DNA of 64,000 nt from Prevotella sp. UBA2754 (GTDB lineage Bacteria; Bacteroidota; Bacteroidia; Bacteroidales; Bacteroidaceae): assembly GCA_002353295.1 (NCBI GenBank), contig DEJG01000026.1:349569-413568 (forward strand). Direction: 5' to 3'. A model generated the notes under the pieces. That model was not told where the DNA came from. It did not search any database and was given only the letters and a program-made list of their open reading frames with translations. Of this stretch, positions 1 through 9,634 are shown piece by piece; positions within the stretch are counted from its first letter, which is position 1; every line of letters starts with the position of its first letter. The position numbers and the translations under genes were made by a program.

Positions 1-27
1 TAAGTCTAAAAATCAGGGGGGAACCAA

Positions 28-885
28 ATGAATTGGATAGAGACGATTATCATCTCCATTGTTGAGGGACTAACGGAGTTTTTGCCTGTTTCTTCGACAG
101 GACACATGATTATCACCCAGAACCTGTTAGGTATCCCACAGGGTGATCCCTTTGTTCATGCCTTCACATTTATCATCCAGTTCGGTGCCATCCTTTCTGT
201 GGTATGCCTCTATTGGAAGCAGTTCTTCCAGTTCGACCATACTCCAGCCCCCGAAGGCAGTAGCTGGTTTCAGAAGCTGAAGCATAAGTATCATTTCTAC
301 TGGTTGCTGATAGTGGGTGTGTTGCCTGCTGTCATTATCGGGTTGTTGGCAAAAAAGTCAGGACTCCTCGATTGGCTGTTGGACAGTGTGTTGGTCGTAG
401 CCATCATGCTGGTGGTGGGTGGCATCTTCATGCTGTTCTGCGACAAACTGTTTAATAAAGGGTCTGACGACAATAAGGTTACAGAAAAGCGTGCGTTCAA
501 CATCGGCCTGTATCAGTGTATCTCCGTCATCCCCGGTGTGTCGCGTTCGATGGCAACTATCGTGGGTGGCATGACGCAGAATCTTACGCGCAAGCGCGCA
601 GCAGAATTTTCATTCTTCCTGGCAGTGCCTACGATGGCAGGTGCTACGTTGCTCGATTTGCTCGACTTAATGAAGGAGGAAACTTCATGGGCTACTGCTC
701 ATAACATCACGATGCTGATTTTGGGTTGTGTTGTGTCGTTCGTTGTAGCTCTTTTGGCTATGAAATGGTTTGTGGGCTTCCTGACCAAATATGGATTCAA
801 GGCCTTTGGCATCTATCGTATTATTGTCGGTAGTATTATCATCGTACTGCTGCTGACAGGACATTCACTTGCAATGGTTGACTGA
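28..885 (+). CDS. uppP: Undecaprenyl-diphosphatase UppP/BacA
   Basis: This 285-aa integral membrane enzyme removes a phosphate from undecaprenyl diphosphate, recycling the lipid carrier for peptidoglycan and other glycans. The family signature EGLTEFLPVSSTGH is at residues 13-26 and the second signature PGVSRS at 169-174. These two motifs form the active site in the BacA family. Several hydrophobic membrane segments follow each motif. Length matches the family (about 265-285). The ATG at 28 has a G-rich ribosome-binding stretch (AGGGGGG) a few bases upstream. The stop codon shares one base with the truB start, so the two are translationally coupled at the head of a uppP-truB-queA-folK run. 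The upstream gene lies outside the window. Confidence 0.95.
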   Translation: MNWIETIIISIVEGLTEFLPVSSTGHMIITQNLLGIPQGDPFVHAFTFIIQFGAILSVVCLYWKQFFQFDHTPAPEGSSWFQKLKHKYHFYWLLIVGVLPAVIIGLLAKKSGLLDWLLDSVLVVAIMLVVGGIFMLFCDKLFNKGSDDNKVTEKRAFNIGLYQCISVIPGVSRSMATIVGGMTQNLTRKRAAEFSFFLAVPTMAGATLLDLLDLMKEETSWATAHNITMLILGCVVSFVVALLAMKWFVGFLTKYGFKAFGIYRIIVGSIIIVLLLTGHSLAMVD

Positions 886-1589
886 TGAATTTTACGCAGG
901 GAGAGATTATATATATCAATAAGCCGTACAAGATGTCGTCGTTTGGCGCTTTGGCTTTTGTTCGCACACGTATCTCCAAGAAAATAGGAGTTCGTCGGGT
1001 GAAGATAGGTCATGCAGGCACACTGGACCCACTGGCCACAGGTGTACTCGTGCTTTGTACGGGTAAGAAGACCAAAGAGATAGAACGCCTGCAATACGAC
1101 ACGAAAGAATATACCGCCACTCTCCAATTAGGAGCCACCACCCCGAGCTACGACATGGAACATGAGGTAGACCAGACCTATCCCACCACCCATATCACGG
1201 AACAGCTGCTTCGCAGTGTCCTCGCCGATTTTGTCGGTGAGATTCAACAGGTCCCTCCCCAGTATTCTGCTGTAAAAATAGGCGGTAAGCGTGCATATGA
1301 ATTGAAGCGGAAGGGTAATGAGGTGGATTTAGCCTCAAAACCTGTCCGTATCGATGAACTGGAACTGACATCCTATGATGAGGCGTTGAAACAGGCATCC
1401 ATCCGTGTGGTATGCGGAAAAGGAACTTATATACGCTCATTGGCACGTGACATTGGCGAGGCCTTAGGAAGTGGTGCCTATCTGACAGCTCTTTGCAGAA
1501 CAAAAGTGGGTGACATCCGTTTAGAAGACTGTATAGAGATAGACACTTTTCAACAGTGGTTAGACGCTCAACAGATAGAACAATCGTAA
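885..1589 (+). CDS. truB: tRNA pseudouridine(55) synthase TruB
   Basis: TruB isomerises U55 in the T-arm of tRNAs to pseudouridine. The protein is 234 aa, near the short end of the family, and lacks a clear C-terminal PUA domain. The catalytic motif GHAGTLDPLATG is at residues 42-53, with the nucleophilic aspartate at D48. A conserved KGTYIRSLARDIG segment typical of the family is near the C-terminus. The start overlaps the uppP stop by one base. The next gene, queA, also modifies tRNA and begins 19 bp downstream, so the pair forms a tRNA-modification core within the operon. Confidence 0.95.
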   Translation: MNFTQGEIIYINKPYKMSSFGALAFVRTRISKKIGVRRVKIGHAGTLDPLATGVLVLCTGKKTKEIERLQYDTKEYTATLQLGATTPSYDMEHEVDQTYPTTHITEQLLRSVLADFVGEIQQVPPQYSAVKIGGKRAYELKRKGNEVDLASKPVRIDELELTSYDEALKQASIRVVCGKGTYIRSLARDIGEALGSGAYLTALCRTKVGDIRLEDCIEIDTFQQWLDAQQIEQS

Positions 1590-1608
1590 TCATAAAAACG
1601 AAATATTA

Positions 1609-2743
1609 ATGAAACTTTCACAATTCAAATTCAAACTGCCAGAGGCCCAAGTGGCATTAGAACCGCCTCATAAAACGTTTGAGAACGAAGATGGAACTGT
1701 AGAAAAAATCTATCGTCGTGATGAATGCAAACTAATGGTGTTGCATAGGAAAAGTCAGACTATAGAACTGTTTCAGAAAGATGATAATGGGCAGGATACT
1801 GACCAGCCTCTATTGTTTCGAGATATAGTCAACTACTTTGAAGAAGGTGATACTTTGGTGCTTAACGACACGAAGGTGTTTCCTGCCCGTCTGTTTGGCA
1901 CCAAGGAAAAAACAGATGCAAAGATAGAGGTGTTCCTGCTGCGTGAACTCAATGAGGAGTTGCGCCTGTGGGATGTCCTGGTTGAGCCTGCTCGCAAAAT
2001 CCGTATAGGCAATAAGTTGTTTTTTGACGAGGACGGACCCATGGTTGCTGAGGTCATAGATAATACAACAAGCCGAGGTCGCACACTTCGCTTCCTCTAT
2101 GATTGTCCGCATGATGAATTCAAACAAGAGCTCTTTGCGTTAGGTTCGGCGCCAGTGCCTCGTTATATCATTGACAAGCGTGAGGTGTCAAAAGATGATA
2201 TGGAGAACTTCCAGACGATCTTTGCCAAGAACGAAGGGGCTGTCACTGCACCGGCAACAGGATTGCATTTTAGCCGTGAACTGATGAAACGCCTGGAGAT
2301 TCGAGGCGTGGATTTTTCCTATATCACCGTGCACTGTGGACTGGGATGCTTTGACCCTATCGAGGTGGAGGATCTCACGAAGCATAAGATGAGCTCCGAA
2401 CAAATCAAGGTGAAAGACGATGCTTGCCAGATTGTGAACAAAGCCAAGGAAAACGGTCGTCGTGTCTGTGTCGTAGGTGTCAGTACGCTCCGAGCCACAG
2501 AAACAGCTGTAGGCACCGACGGGTTGTTGAAGGAGTTTGACGGGTGGACTAATAAATTTATTTTCCCTCCATACGACTTCAGCTTTGCTAACACGCTGAT
2601 AGCTAATTTCTATCATCCAGAGTCAACGATGATGATGGCCACTGCCGCCTTTGGTGGCTATGAGCTTGTTTACGAGGCTTATGAGAAGGCTGTTGAAAAT
2701 GGCTTTATGTTCGGTTGTTATGGTGATGCAATGTTGATACTCG

Positions 2744-2751
<8 letters not shown>
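1609..2751 (+). CDS. queA: S-adenosylmethionine:tRNA ribosyltransferase-isomerase QueA
   Basis: QueA transfers the ribosyl moiety of SAM to preQ1 in tRNA, giving epoxyqueuosine. At 380 aa it is longer than typical QueA (about 340-355), because the N-terminal segment contains additional charged sequence (about residues 20-60). Conserved stretches include LNDTKVFPARL, EGAVTAPATGLHFS and TVHCGLGCFDPIEVEDL, which correspond to the family's substrate-binding core. The gene ends 8 bp inside folK. No preQ1 riboswitch-like sequence is visible in the 19-bp gap after truB, so it is probably expressed from the operon promoter. Confidence 0.93.
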
Positions 2752-3181
<430 letters not shown>

Positions 3182-3192
3182 AGCAACACATT

Positions 3193-4665
3193 ATGAAGAA
3201 ACTACTTTTAACTCTCGTTACAGCCTTGACTGTCAGTCTTGGCGCACAGGCTGACAACCCCTATAAGAAGTACACGGAGAAACTTCCTTTCAGCATGCCT
3301 GAGGTGATGGCTCCCGTTATTCCCGACTATCAGGTGAAACTGACCGATTTCGGTGGGGTGGGTGATGGTATCACTCTCAATACCGAGGCATTTGCCAAGG
3401 CTATTGATGCACTGAGCAAGAAGGGTGGTGGCAAACTCGTGGTACCGCAGGGCGTGTGGCATACGGGACCTATCGTCTTGAAGAGTAACATCGAACTCCA
3501 TCTCAAAGCAGGAGCCGTGATTCTTTTTGCAGCAGACGAAACACTCTATCCTATCATAGAAACATCCTTCGAGGGCTTGGATACCCGTCGTCTCCAATCA
3601 CCTATTTATGCGAAGGGTGCTTCCAATATTGCTATTACAGGTAAAGGTGTGATCGATGGCAATGGACAGTATTGGCGTCCTGTCAAGAAAGGCAAGGTGA
3701 CTGCCAGTCATTGGAAATCACTGCTTGCTATTCCCGGCTCTCAGGAAATGAAAAAAGACTATTGGGTGCCCTCTGCCGGTTATGCTAAGGGCGAGCGGGG
3801 TGCCAATATGAATGTGCCTAATGCAAAGACAGAAGAAGAATGGAATGCCATCAAGCGTTTCCTGCGCCCGGTAATGATTTCGCTCGTTCAGTGCAAGAAT
3901 GTCATGCTCAAGGGTGTTATCTTCCAGAATTCTCCCGCTTGGAATCTACATCCTTTGATGTGCGAGAACGTCATCATCGATCAGGTGTTGGTGCGTAATC
4001 CCAGCTATGCACAGAATGGTGACGCACTCGACCTGGAGTCATGCAAGAACGCATTGATTGTCAATTCGCGTTTTGATGCCGGCGACGATGGCATCTGCAT
4101 CAAGAGCGGTAAGGATGCCGACGGTCGACGTCGCGGCATCCCATGTGAGAATGTGGTTGTTGACGGTTGCACCGTTTTTGCCGGTCATGGCGGTTTTGTA
4201 GTAGGTTCAGAGATGAGTGGCGGTGTGAAGAATATCCTTGTGGAAAACTGCCAGTTCCTGGGTACGGATGTAGGACTGCGTTTCAAGTCAACGCGTGGTC
4301 GTGGCGGTATCGTGGAGAATATATATATTAATAAGGTGTCGATGACCGATATCAAGACCGATGCCATCACCTTCAATATGTACTATGGTGGAAAATCAGT
4401 AGCGGAGATGCTGGCTGACGGTGACAATCCAGACAATACCACCAAAATGCCAGTGACGGAAGAGACACCTATCTTCCGCAATATCGATATCAAGGATTGT
4501 GTCTGCAATGGTGCCGGACGTGCTATGGAGTTCAACGGTCTGCCTGAAATGCCTATCGACGGTATCACATTGGAGAATCTCACCATCCTGGCCAAGAAAG
4601 ACGCTGTGTTCACCAACTGTGTGAACATCAAGAAGAAGAATGTGAATATTGCTATTCAGAAATAG
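3193..4665 (+). CDS. Secreted glycoside hydrolase family 28 (polygalacturonase-like)
   Basis: GH28 enzymes hydrolyse galacturonan in pectin. The 490-aa protein begins with a Sec signal peptide (MKKLLLTLVTALTVSLGAQA, residues 1-20), then a right-handed beta-helix. GH28 catalytic motifs are present in order: NGDALD (275-280, the NTD-type motif), GDDG with the aspartates at 298-299, GHG (331-333) and RFKS (363-366, the RIK-type substrate-binding motif). Overall organisation suggests an exo-acting Bacteroidota enzyme, but exo versus endo mode cannot be decided here. It begins 11 bp after folK, so it may be co-transcribed with housekeeping genes although its role is carbohydrate use. It fits functionally with the uronate genes at 21841-25685. 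Confidence 0.9.
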   Translation: MKKLLLTLVTALTVSLGAQADNPYKKYTEKLPFSMPEVMAPVIPDYQVKLTDFGGVGDGITLNTEAFAKAIDALSKKGGGKLVVPQGVWHTGPIVLKSNIELHLKAGAVILFAADETLYPIIETSFEGLDTRRLQSPIYAKGASNIAITGKGVIDGNGQYWRPVKKGKVTASHWKSLLAIPGSQEMKKDYWVPSAGYAKGERGANMNVPNAKTEEEWNAIKRFLRPVMISLVQCKNVMLKGVIFQNSPAWNLHPLMCENVIIDQVLVRNPSYAQNGDALDLESCKNALIVNSRFDAGDDGICIKSGKDADGRRRGIPCENVVVDGCTVFAGHGGFVVGSEMSGGVKNILVENCQFLGTDVGLRFKSTRGRGGIVENIYINKVSMTDIKTDAITFNMYYGGKSVAEMLADGDNPDNTTKMPVTEETPIFRNIDIKDCVCNGAGRAMEFNGLPEMPIDGITLENLTILAKKDAVFTNCVNIKKKNVNIAIQK

Positions 4666-4683
4666 GAAATAAAAAAAAGAAAA

Positions 4684-4713
4684 GCCTCGCAACTTGCGAG
4701 GCTTTTTCTTTTT
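4684..4713. terminator. Bidirectional rho-independent terminator between GH28 gene and rpsO
   Basis: Inverted arms GCCTCGCAA (4684-4692) and TTGCGAGGC (4694-4702) are flanked by A-rich sequence on the left and T-rich sequence on the right. The structure can end both the rightward GH28 transcript and the leftward rpsO transcript. Confidence 0.9.
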
Positions 4714-4716
4714 GTC

Positions 4717-4986
4717 TTATTTACGCAGACCGAGAGACTTAATCAGTTCACGATAGCGATTGATGTCTTTGTTGTAGAGATACTTGAGGAGCTTACGACG
4801 CTTACCTACCATCATGGTCAGTGAACGGGCAGTACCGAAGTCCTTGTGGTTCTTCTTCAGGTGCTCAGTCAGGTGCTGAATACGATAGGTGAACAGTGCA
4901 ACCTGGCTCTCTACTGAACCAGTGTCAGTTGCAGTCTTACCATACTTCTCAAAGATCTCTTTCTTTTTAGCTTGATCTAAATACAT
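4717..4986 (-). CDS. rpsO: 30S ribosomal protein S15
   Basis: This 89-aa protein matches S15 in length and sequence: SVESQVALFTYRIQHLTEHL, KDFGTARSLTMMVGKRRKLL and a C-terminal YRELIKSLGLRK. S15 binds the central domain of 16S rRNA and is an early assembly protein. The gene is a single-gene unit, transcribed leftward from a promoter in the divergent region with typA and ending at the shared terminator just downstream. Confidence 0.98.
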   Translation of the reverse strand: MYLDQAKKKEIFEKYGKTATDTGSVESQVALFTYRIQHLTEHLKKNHKDFGTARSLTMMVGKRRKLLKYLYNKDINRYRELIKSLGLRK

Positions 4987-5075
4987 AGTTTTGATGAATT
5001 AAATTGTTAATATTATACATCCTTCTGATGCCTGCCGTCCTCATCACAGACGGGGTACATCGTCAAATGCGGGTG

Positions 5076-5134
5076 CAAAATTACTATATTTTTTCGAAAT
5101 AACAAACTTTTCTCAGAAAAAAGTAGTAATTTTG
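5076..5134. promoter_or_regulatory. Divergent promoters for rpsO (-) and typA (+)
   Basis: A Bacteroidota -7 element TAATTTTG (form TAnnTTTG) reads leftward at 5076-5083, about 90 bp before the rpsO start. A second copy reads rightward at 5127-5134, 25 bp before the typA start. Confidence 0.75.
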
Positions 5135-5159
5135 CACCCAAATTAATAAGGAAAAGAAC

Positions 5160-6962
5160 ATGCAGGATATACGTAACATTGCGATTATCGCACACGTAGA
5201 CCACGGAAAGACTACACTCGTGGACAAAATGATGCTTGCAGGAAATCTGTTCCGTGAGGGTCAGGACCTGTCAAGTCAAGTGTTGGATGCTAACGATTTG
5301 GAACGCGAGCGTGGCATCACTATTCTTTCGAAGAACGTAAGCATTAATTGGAAAGGTACCAAAATTAATATTATTGATACTCCGGGACACTCTGATTTCG
5401 GCGGCGAAGTAGAGCGTGTGCTCAATATGGCAGACGGCTGTCTGTTGTTGGTCGATGCTTTTGAAGGACCGATGCCCCAAACACGTTTCGTTTTGCAGAA
5501 GGCCTTGCAGATTGGTCTGAAACCCATTGTGGTGGTTAACAAGGTGGACAAACCCAACTGTCGTCCGGAGGAGGTGTACGAAATGGTGTTCGACCTCATG
5601 TTTGCCCTTGATGCAACGGAAGACCAGCTCGACTTCCCTGTGGTCTATGGCTCGGCTAAAAGCGGATGGATGGGTGAAGACTGGCAGAAACCTACCAATG
5701 ATATTACCTATCTGTTGGATAAAATAGTAGAGGTGATACCGGCTCCCCAGCAGTTGGAGGGTACTCCCCAGATGCTCATCACCTCACTCGACTATTCAAG
5801 CTATACAGGGCGTATTGCCGTAGGACGCGTACATCGTGGCTCTCTGAAGGACGGACAGCAGGTTACCATCGCCCATCGCGACGGCTCTATGGAGAAGACG
5901 AAAATCAAGGAACTGCATACCTTCGACGGTATGGGTCATGTGCGTACCGAACAGGTGGACTGTGGCGATATCTGTGCTGTCATCGGACTGGAGAAATTCG
6001 AAATCGGTGACACCATCTGCGATGCCGAGAATCCTGAACCGCTGCCTCCCATCGCTATCGACGAGCCTACGATGTCGATGCTCTTTACCATCAACGACTC
6101 TCCGTTCTTTGGTAAAGAGGGTAAGTTCGTTACTTCCCGCCATATCAACGACAGACTGGAGAAGGAGTTGGAGAAGAACCTCGCTCTGCGTGTAGCACCC
6201 TTCGAGGATTCTACCGACCGTTGGATTGTTTCCGGTCGTGGCGTGCTCCATCTTTCCGTACTGATCGAAACCATGCGCCGCGAGGGTTATGAGTTGCAGG
6301 TAGGTCAGCCACAGGTTATCTATAAGGAGATTGACGGTGTGAAGTGTGAACCCATCGAGGAACTCACTATTAATGTTCCTGAGGAGTTTGCTTCCAAGAT
6401 GATAGATATGGTGACCCGCCGTAAGGGTGAGATGACCTCGATGGAGAGTCAGGGCGAGCGTACCAACATCGAGTTTAACATTCCTTCGCGTGGTATCATC
6501 GGACTCCGTACCAACGTATTGACAGCCTCGCAGGGAGAAGCCATCATGGCCCATCGCTTCAAAGAATATCAGCCCTATAAGGGCGATATCGAACGCCGTG
6601 TCAACGGTTCTATGATAGCCCTCGAGACAGGTACTGCCTTTGCTTATTCTATTGATAAACTGCAGGACCGTGGTAAGTTCTTCATCGACCCGGGTGAGGA
6701 AGTCTATATGGGTCAGGTGGTCGGCGAACACGTACACGACAACGACCTCGTGGTTAACGTAGCCAAAGCTAAACAGCTCACCAATGTGCGTGCCTCAGGT
6801 ACCGACGATAAAGCCCGCATCATTCCCAAGACCGTTATGTCATTAGAGGAATGTCTGGAATACATCAAGGAAGACGAGCTGGTGGAGGTGACTCCCCAAT
6901 CCATGCGTATGCGTAAGATTATCCTTGACCACGATCAGCGCAAGAAGGCTAACAAACAGTGA
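5160..6962 (+). CDS. typA: Ribosome-associated translational GTPase TypA/BipA
   Basis: TypA is an EF-G-like GTPase that acts on the ribosome, in 50S assembly and stress adaptation. It is 600 aa, the usual length. The G1 motif AHVDHGKTT is at residues 11-19, followed by RERGITILSKN (G2), DTPGHSDFGGEVERVL (G3) and NKVDKPNCR (G4). The C-terminal part carries the BipA-specific IPSRGIIGLRTNVLTASQGEAIM region. It is monocistronic, with its own promoter and a downstream hairpin at 7016-7050. Confidence 0.97.
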   Translation: MQDIRNIAIIAHVDHGKTTLVDKMMLAGNLFREGQDLSSQVLDANDLERERGITILSKNVSINWKGTKINIIDTPGHSDFGGEVERVLNMADGCLLLVDAFEGPMPQTRFVLQKALQIGLKPIVVVNKVDKPNCRPEEVYEMVFDLMFALDATEDQLDFPVVYGSAKSGWMGEDWQKPTNDITYLLDKIVEVIPAPQQLEGTPQMLITSLDYSSYTGRIAVGRVHRGSLKDGQQVTIAHRDGSMEKTKIKELHTFDGMGHVRTEQVDCGDICAVIGLEKFEIGDTICDAENPEPLPPIAIDEPTMSMLFTINDSPFFGKEGKFVTSRHINDRLEKELEKNLALRVAPFEDSTDRWIVSGRGVLHLSVLIETMRREGYELQVGQPQVIYKEIDGVKCEPIEELTINVPEEFASKMIDMVTRRKGEMTSMESQGERTNIEFNIPSRGIIGLRTNVLTASQGEAIMAHRFKEYQPYKGDIERRVNGSMIALETGTAFAYSIDKLQDRGKFFIDPGEEVYMGQVVGEHVHDNDLVVNVAKAKQLTNVRASGTDDKARIIPKTVMSLEECLEYIKEDELVEVTPQSMRMRKIILDHDQRKKANKQ

Positions 6963-7015
6963 TTACCGAAAACACTGTTTGGAATAGCTTGTTAAATATT
7001 TTTCTCTTATCTTAT

Positions 7016-7050
7016 CGCTCCAAGCCTTTCTAAAGGAGAGGGTTGGAGCG
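7016..7050 (+). terminator. Hairpin downstream of typA, probable terminator
   Basis: Arms CGCTCCAA (7016-7023) and TTGGAGCG (7043-7050) enclose a second pairing between CCTTTC and GGAgAGG. It lies 54 bp after the typA stop and is followed only by a short T run (AAGTTTTG), so termination strength is uncertain. Confidence 0.6.
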
Positions 7051-7207
7051 AAGTTTTGTTCTTGCTGTTATAATTTTAAGAGCCTTGGCAGGAGTCAACG
7101 TATTTCAGGCTAAGACAGACCGTGCTTTGCTAAGTCATTTGTCCCATCCTTTTAGTTTAGACAGCAGGCGAAAAAGTATTATTCCGAAGAATTTGCACGG
7201 AAACACA

Positions 7208-7237
7208 TTGTTTTTTGGAAACATTTTCGTAATTTTG
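7208..7237 (+). promoter_or_regulatory. Promoter for the leader and the type III restriction-modification operon
   Basis: TTG at 7208-7210 is followed, after exactly 19 bases, by TAATTTTG (7230-7237), matching the Bacteroidota -33/-7 layout. Transcription from here would give a leader of about 330 nt before the mod start codon at 7574. Confidence 0.65.
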
Positions 7238-7255
7238 CAGTTGCATTGTAATGCT

Positions 7256-7318
7256 ATGGCATTCATGGTGAAGAGGCGGCATGTGTGCAGGCTTCGTATT
7301 TTTGAGGGTAAAACATAG
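7256..7318 (+). CDS. Possible 20-aa leader peptide upstream of mod
   Basis: An ATG at 7256 opens a 20-codon ORF ending with TAG at 7316-7318. The peptide is basic (MAFMVKRRHVCRLRIFEGKT). It lies between the predicted promoter and the structured segment, and its stop codon falls inside the first AAAACATAGCG direct repeat. Its position is what one would expect of a regulatory leader peptide, but no ribosome-binding site is obvious and translation is unproven. Confidence 0.35.
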   Translation: MAFMVKRRHVCRLRIFEGKT

Positions 7319-7569
7319 CGTTTGCTATTTATTCTAAAAACGTCCTTGAAACTTGGCGGTGGAAAGGTGACGATATATGAGGAATAAATAAGCGAGCGTT
7401 CGCGATAGCGTGGACGTTCTGCTTGTCTTCATATATCAGGTTTCCGCCAAGTACCTAAGGACGTAGATGAGCAACAAAGAATGTCTGCGCTTCTGCGTCT
7501 CTACCGGTTAGGTACTTGTCGATAAACCTACATGTTTTTAGGTAGTGGCGATGCTCTAAAAACATAGCG
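7310..7569 (+). ncRNA. Structured leader RNA / element with competing hairpins before mod
   Basis: About 260 bp bounded by direct repeats AAAACATAGCG (7310-7320 and 7559-7569). Inside, a long imperfect inverted repeat pairs 7341-7380 with 7429-7463 (shared blocks ACTTGGCGG, AAA and GATATATGA). The right arm also contains AAGTACCTAA (7449-7458), which can instead pair perfectly with TTAGGTACTT (7508-7517). A third hairpin ATGTTTTTAG (7532-7541) / CTAAAAACAT (7556-7565) ends 8 bases before the mod ATG. The mutually exclusive pairings look like an attenuation or switch-type leader. It could instead be part of a mobile repeat. I do not recognise a named RNA family. Confidence 0.5.
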
Positions 7570-7573
7570 ATCT

Positions 7574-9631
7574 ATGAACAAAGAAGAACAGGGCGTAGGC
7601 GAACTGTATCTGCGTCTGATAGAACAACTGAAGTGTGAGCCAAATTTTGTTTCGGATGATGGCGAGTTGAAAAAATGGGTTGTGGCAGAAGCCGCCAGAG
7701 CCTATTCTGCTGATGTCATTTCGTTACTGCTCAAAGATGAATTGCTTAGAAATGCATTCTTTGTGAATGTAAATGGAGCGGAAGTGTTCAAACTTGACAA
7801 ATTCTTGTTGTTCGTAGAGCAAAAGAATTATCTGAACGATGGCTATACGCAATTCAGTCAAAAGGTAGGATTGAAAATTGGCGGCAAGTTTCTGAACCAG
7901 CGAAGTGAGGTGGAACTTGTTTTTCCTCATAAAGATTGTGTGCTTGAGGGAGGGCAGACAAAGGAAGACCAGAAACGGCAGGAGATTTTCTTCAATGAAG
8001 TGTTAGCGCAAGACGAAATTACCCAACTGTTGGAGCCTAAGGTTTTGATGGGTGGAAAACGATATGATTCGGAGGGTGAACACCCATTGGAAGGTTTTGT
8101 TCGTGATGCTGAAATCAATGAGAAACGTGGGTTGCCTAAAGACACAATAACGGACAATCTCATCGTAAAAGGTAACAATCTCTTGGCTCTGCATACTCTG
8201 AAACGGGAATTTGCCGGGAAGGTGAAATTGATATATATCGACCCGCCATATTACTTCGTGGCAAACAAGTCTGAAGATACGTTCAATTATAATTCCAATT
8301 TCAAACTTTCAACATGGTGTACTTTTATGAAGAACCGACTTGAAATTGCAAGAGACCTTCTTAGTGATGATGGGGCTATATTTGTTCAAATAAGTGATGA
8401 TGGCGTTGGCGAGTTACACCTGATACTAAAGGATATATTCAACCGTAATGGACAAAACAATTTTATTAACAAGATAACTGTCAAAACAAAATCGCCATCG
8501 GGATTTGCTAGTGTTAACCCAGGTGTGTTTGAGACTGCTGAGTATATATTAGGATTTGCTAAAAACAAATTCCATTGGCGCTTCAATCAACAATACATCA
8601 AATCGGAATATGATACCAACTATAGTTCTTACATTGTTAACCCTGAAGACAATTATGAGAATTGGCAATTTGAAAAGATTGATACTGCCATAGCTAAAGA
8701 ACTTGGATATGGTGACAAAAGAGAAGCCCTTAGAAATGTTAGTGAATTCGTTTTCAACCAAATGGTTGCAGAATTTGCGCTCAAAAACAAAGATCGTGTT
8801 TTCCGCTTAACTGCTATAAATGATAATGCTGCATCAGAGGCCGTTGAACTAAGAGAACATTCACGCCTAAACCCCGATTGTATTTATTGCCTTAAAAGGG
8901 AGGATAATTACGATTTGTACGTTACAAAGGCACAAGAGATTGCGTTTTACTCGAAAAAAATTAGGAACATTGACGGTGAAGAAGTTCCTACAATGCAACT
9001 GACTAATATCTGGTCAGACATTTCTTATGAAGGAATCGCGAAAGAAGGTAATGTAAAACTCAAAGGAGGAAAGAAACCTGAAAAACTCATTCGTAGAATT
9101 GTTGAGATGGCTTCTAATCCTGGGGACATCGTACTTGATTTCTTTGCAGGAAGTGGAACCACGGCATCGGTTGTTCATAAACTGGGACGTCAGTTTATAA
9201 CCTGTGATCAGTTGGATTCACAAATTGAGATGTCTATGAAACGCCTTAGGAAAGTTGTTGATGGCGATCAATCTGGCATAAGCAAACTCATCAATTGGCG
9301 CGGCGGTGGTAGCTTCGTATATCTGGAGTTAAAAAAATACAATCAGGTGTTTATCGACGAAATAGAATCTGCAACAAAAACCGATGAACTATTGGCGATA
9401 TGGGAAAAGATGAAGCAAAAGGCTTTCTTCCGCTTTAATGTTGATATGCAGAAGTTTGATGAAGGGATTGAGGAGTTTAAAGCCCTGGCATTAGGGCAAC
9501 AAAAAGAATGCCTCTGCAAAATGCTTGACCTTAACCAACTCTATGTGAACCGTTCGGATATGGAAGACGAAACGGCGAAAGTGACCGAAGAGGAAAAGAG
9601 AATAACTAAGAATTTTTATCAGGAGGCTTAA
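7574..9631 (+). CDS. Type III restriction-modification methyltransferase subunit (Mod)
   Basis: This 685-aa enzyme methylates adenines in an asymmetric site and supplies sequence recognition for the Mod-Res complex. The catalytic motif DPPY is at residues 223-226 and the SAM-binding motif DFFAGSGTT at 522-530. The order DPPY before FxGxG is that of a beta-class amino-methyltransferase, as in type III Mod proteins. The segment between them (about 290-470) is the likely target-recognition region. Family members often phase-vary through simple repeats, but no such tract is visible in this gene. The ATG at 7574 follows the structured leader. The res gene begins 3 bp after the mod stop, so both subunits are co-expressed. 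Confidence 0.93.
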   Translation: MNKEEQGVGELYLRLIEQLKCEPNFVSDDGELKKWVVAEAARAYSADVISLLLKDELLRNAFFVNVNGAEVFKLDKFLLFVEQKNYLNDGYTQFSQKVGLKIGGKFLNQRSEVELVFPHKDCVLEGGQTKEDQKRQEIFFNEVLAQDEITQLLEPKVLMGGKRYDSEGEHPLEGFVRDAEINEKRGLPKDTITDNLIVKGNNLLALHTLKREFAGKVKLIYIDPPYYFVANKSEDTFNYNSNFKLSTWCTFMKNRLEIARDLLSDDGAIFVQISDDGVGELHLILKDIFNRNGQNNFINKITVKTKSPSGFASVNPGVFETAEYILGFAKNKFHWRFNQQYIKSEYDTNYSSYIVNPEDNYENWQFEKIDTAIAKELGYGDKREALRNVSEFVFNQMVAEFALKNKDRVFRLTAINDNAASEAVELREHSRLNPDCIYCLKREDNYDLYVTKAQEIAFYSKKIRNIDGEEVPTMQLTNIWSDISYEGIAKEGNVKLKGGKKPEKLIRRIVEMASNPGDIVLDFFAGSGTTASVVHKLGRQFITCDQLDSQIEMSMKRLRKVVDGDQSGISKLINWRGGGSFVYLELKKYNQVFIDEIESATKTDELLAIWEKMKQKAFFRFNVDMQKFDEGIEEFKALALGQQKECLCKMLDLNQLYVNRSDMEDETAKVTEEEKRITKNFYQEA

Positions 9632-9634
9632 ACG

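Noticed and set aside
1590..1608. preQ1 riboswitch before queA
   Set aside because: The gap to truB is only 19 bp and holds no aptamer-like sequence.
5796..6737. 313-aa minus-strand ORF inside typA
   Set aside because: Antisense shadow of a highly conserved GTPase.
7043..7318. 91-aa ORF downstream of typA
   Set aside because: It uses a TTG start inside the terminator hairpin, spans the predicted promoter, and has no recognisable domain. Only its last 20 codons are kept as a possible leader peptide.
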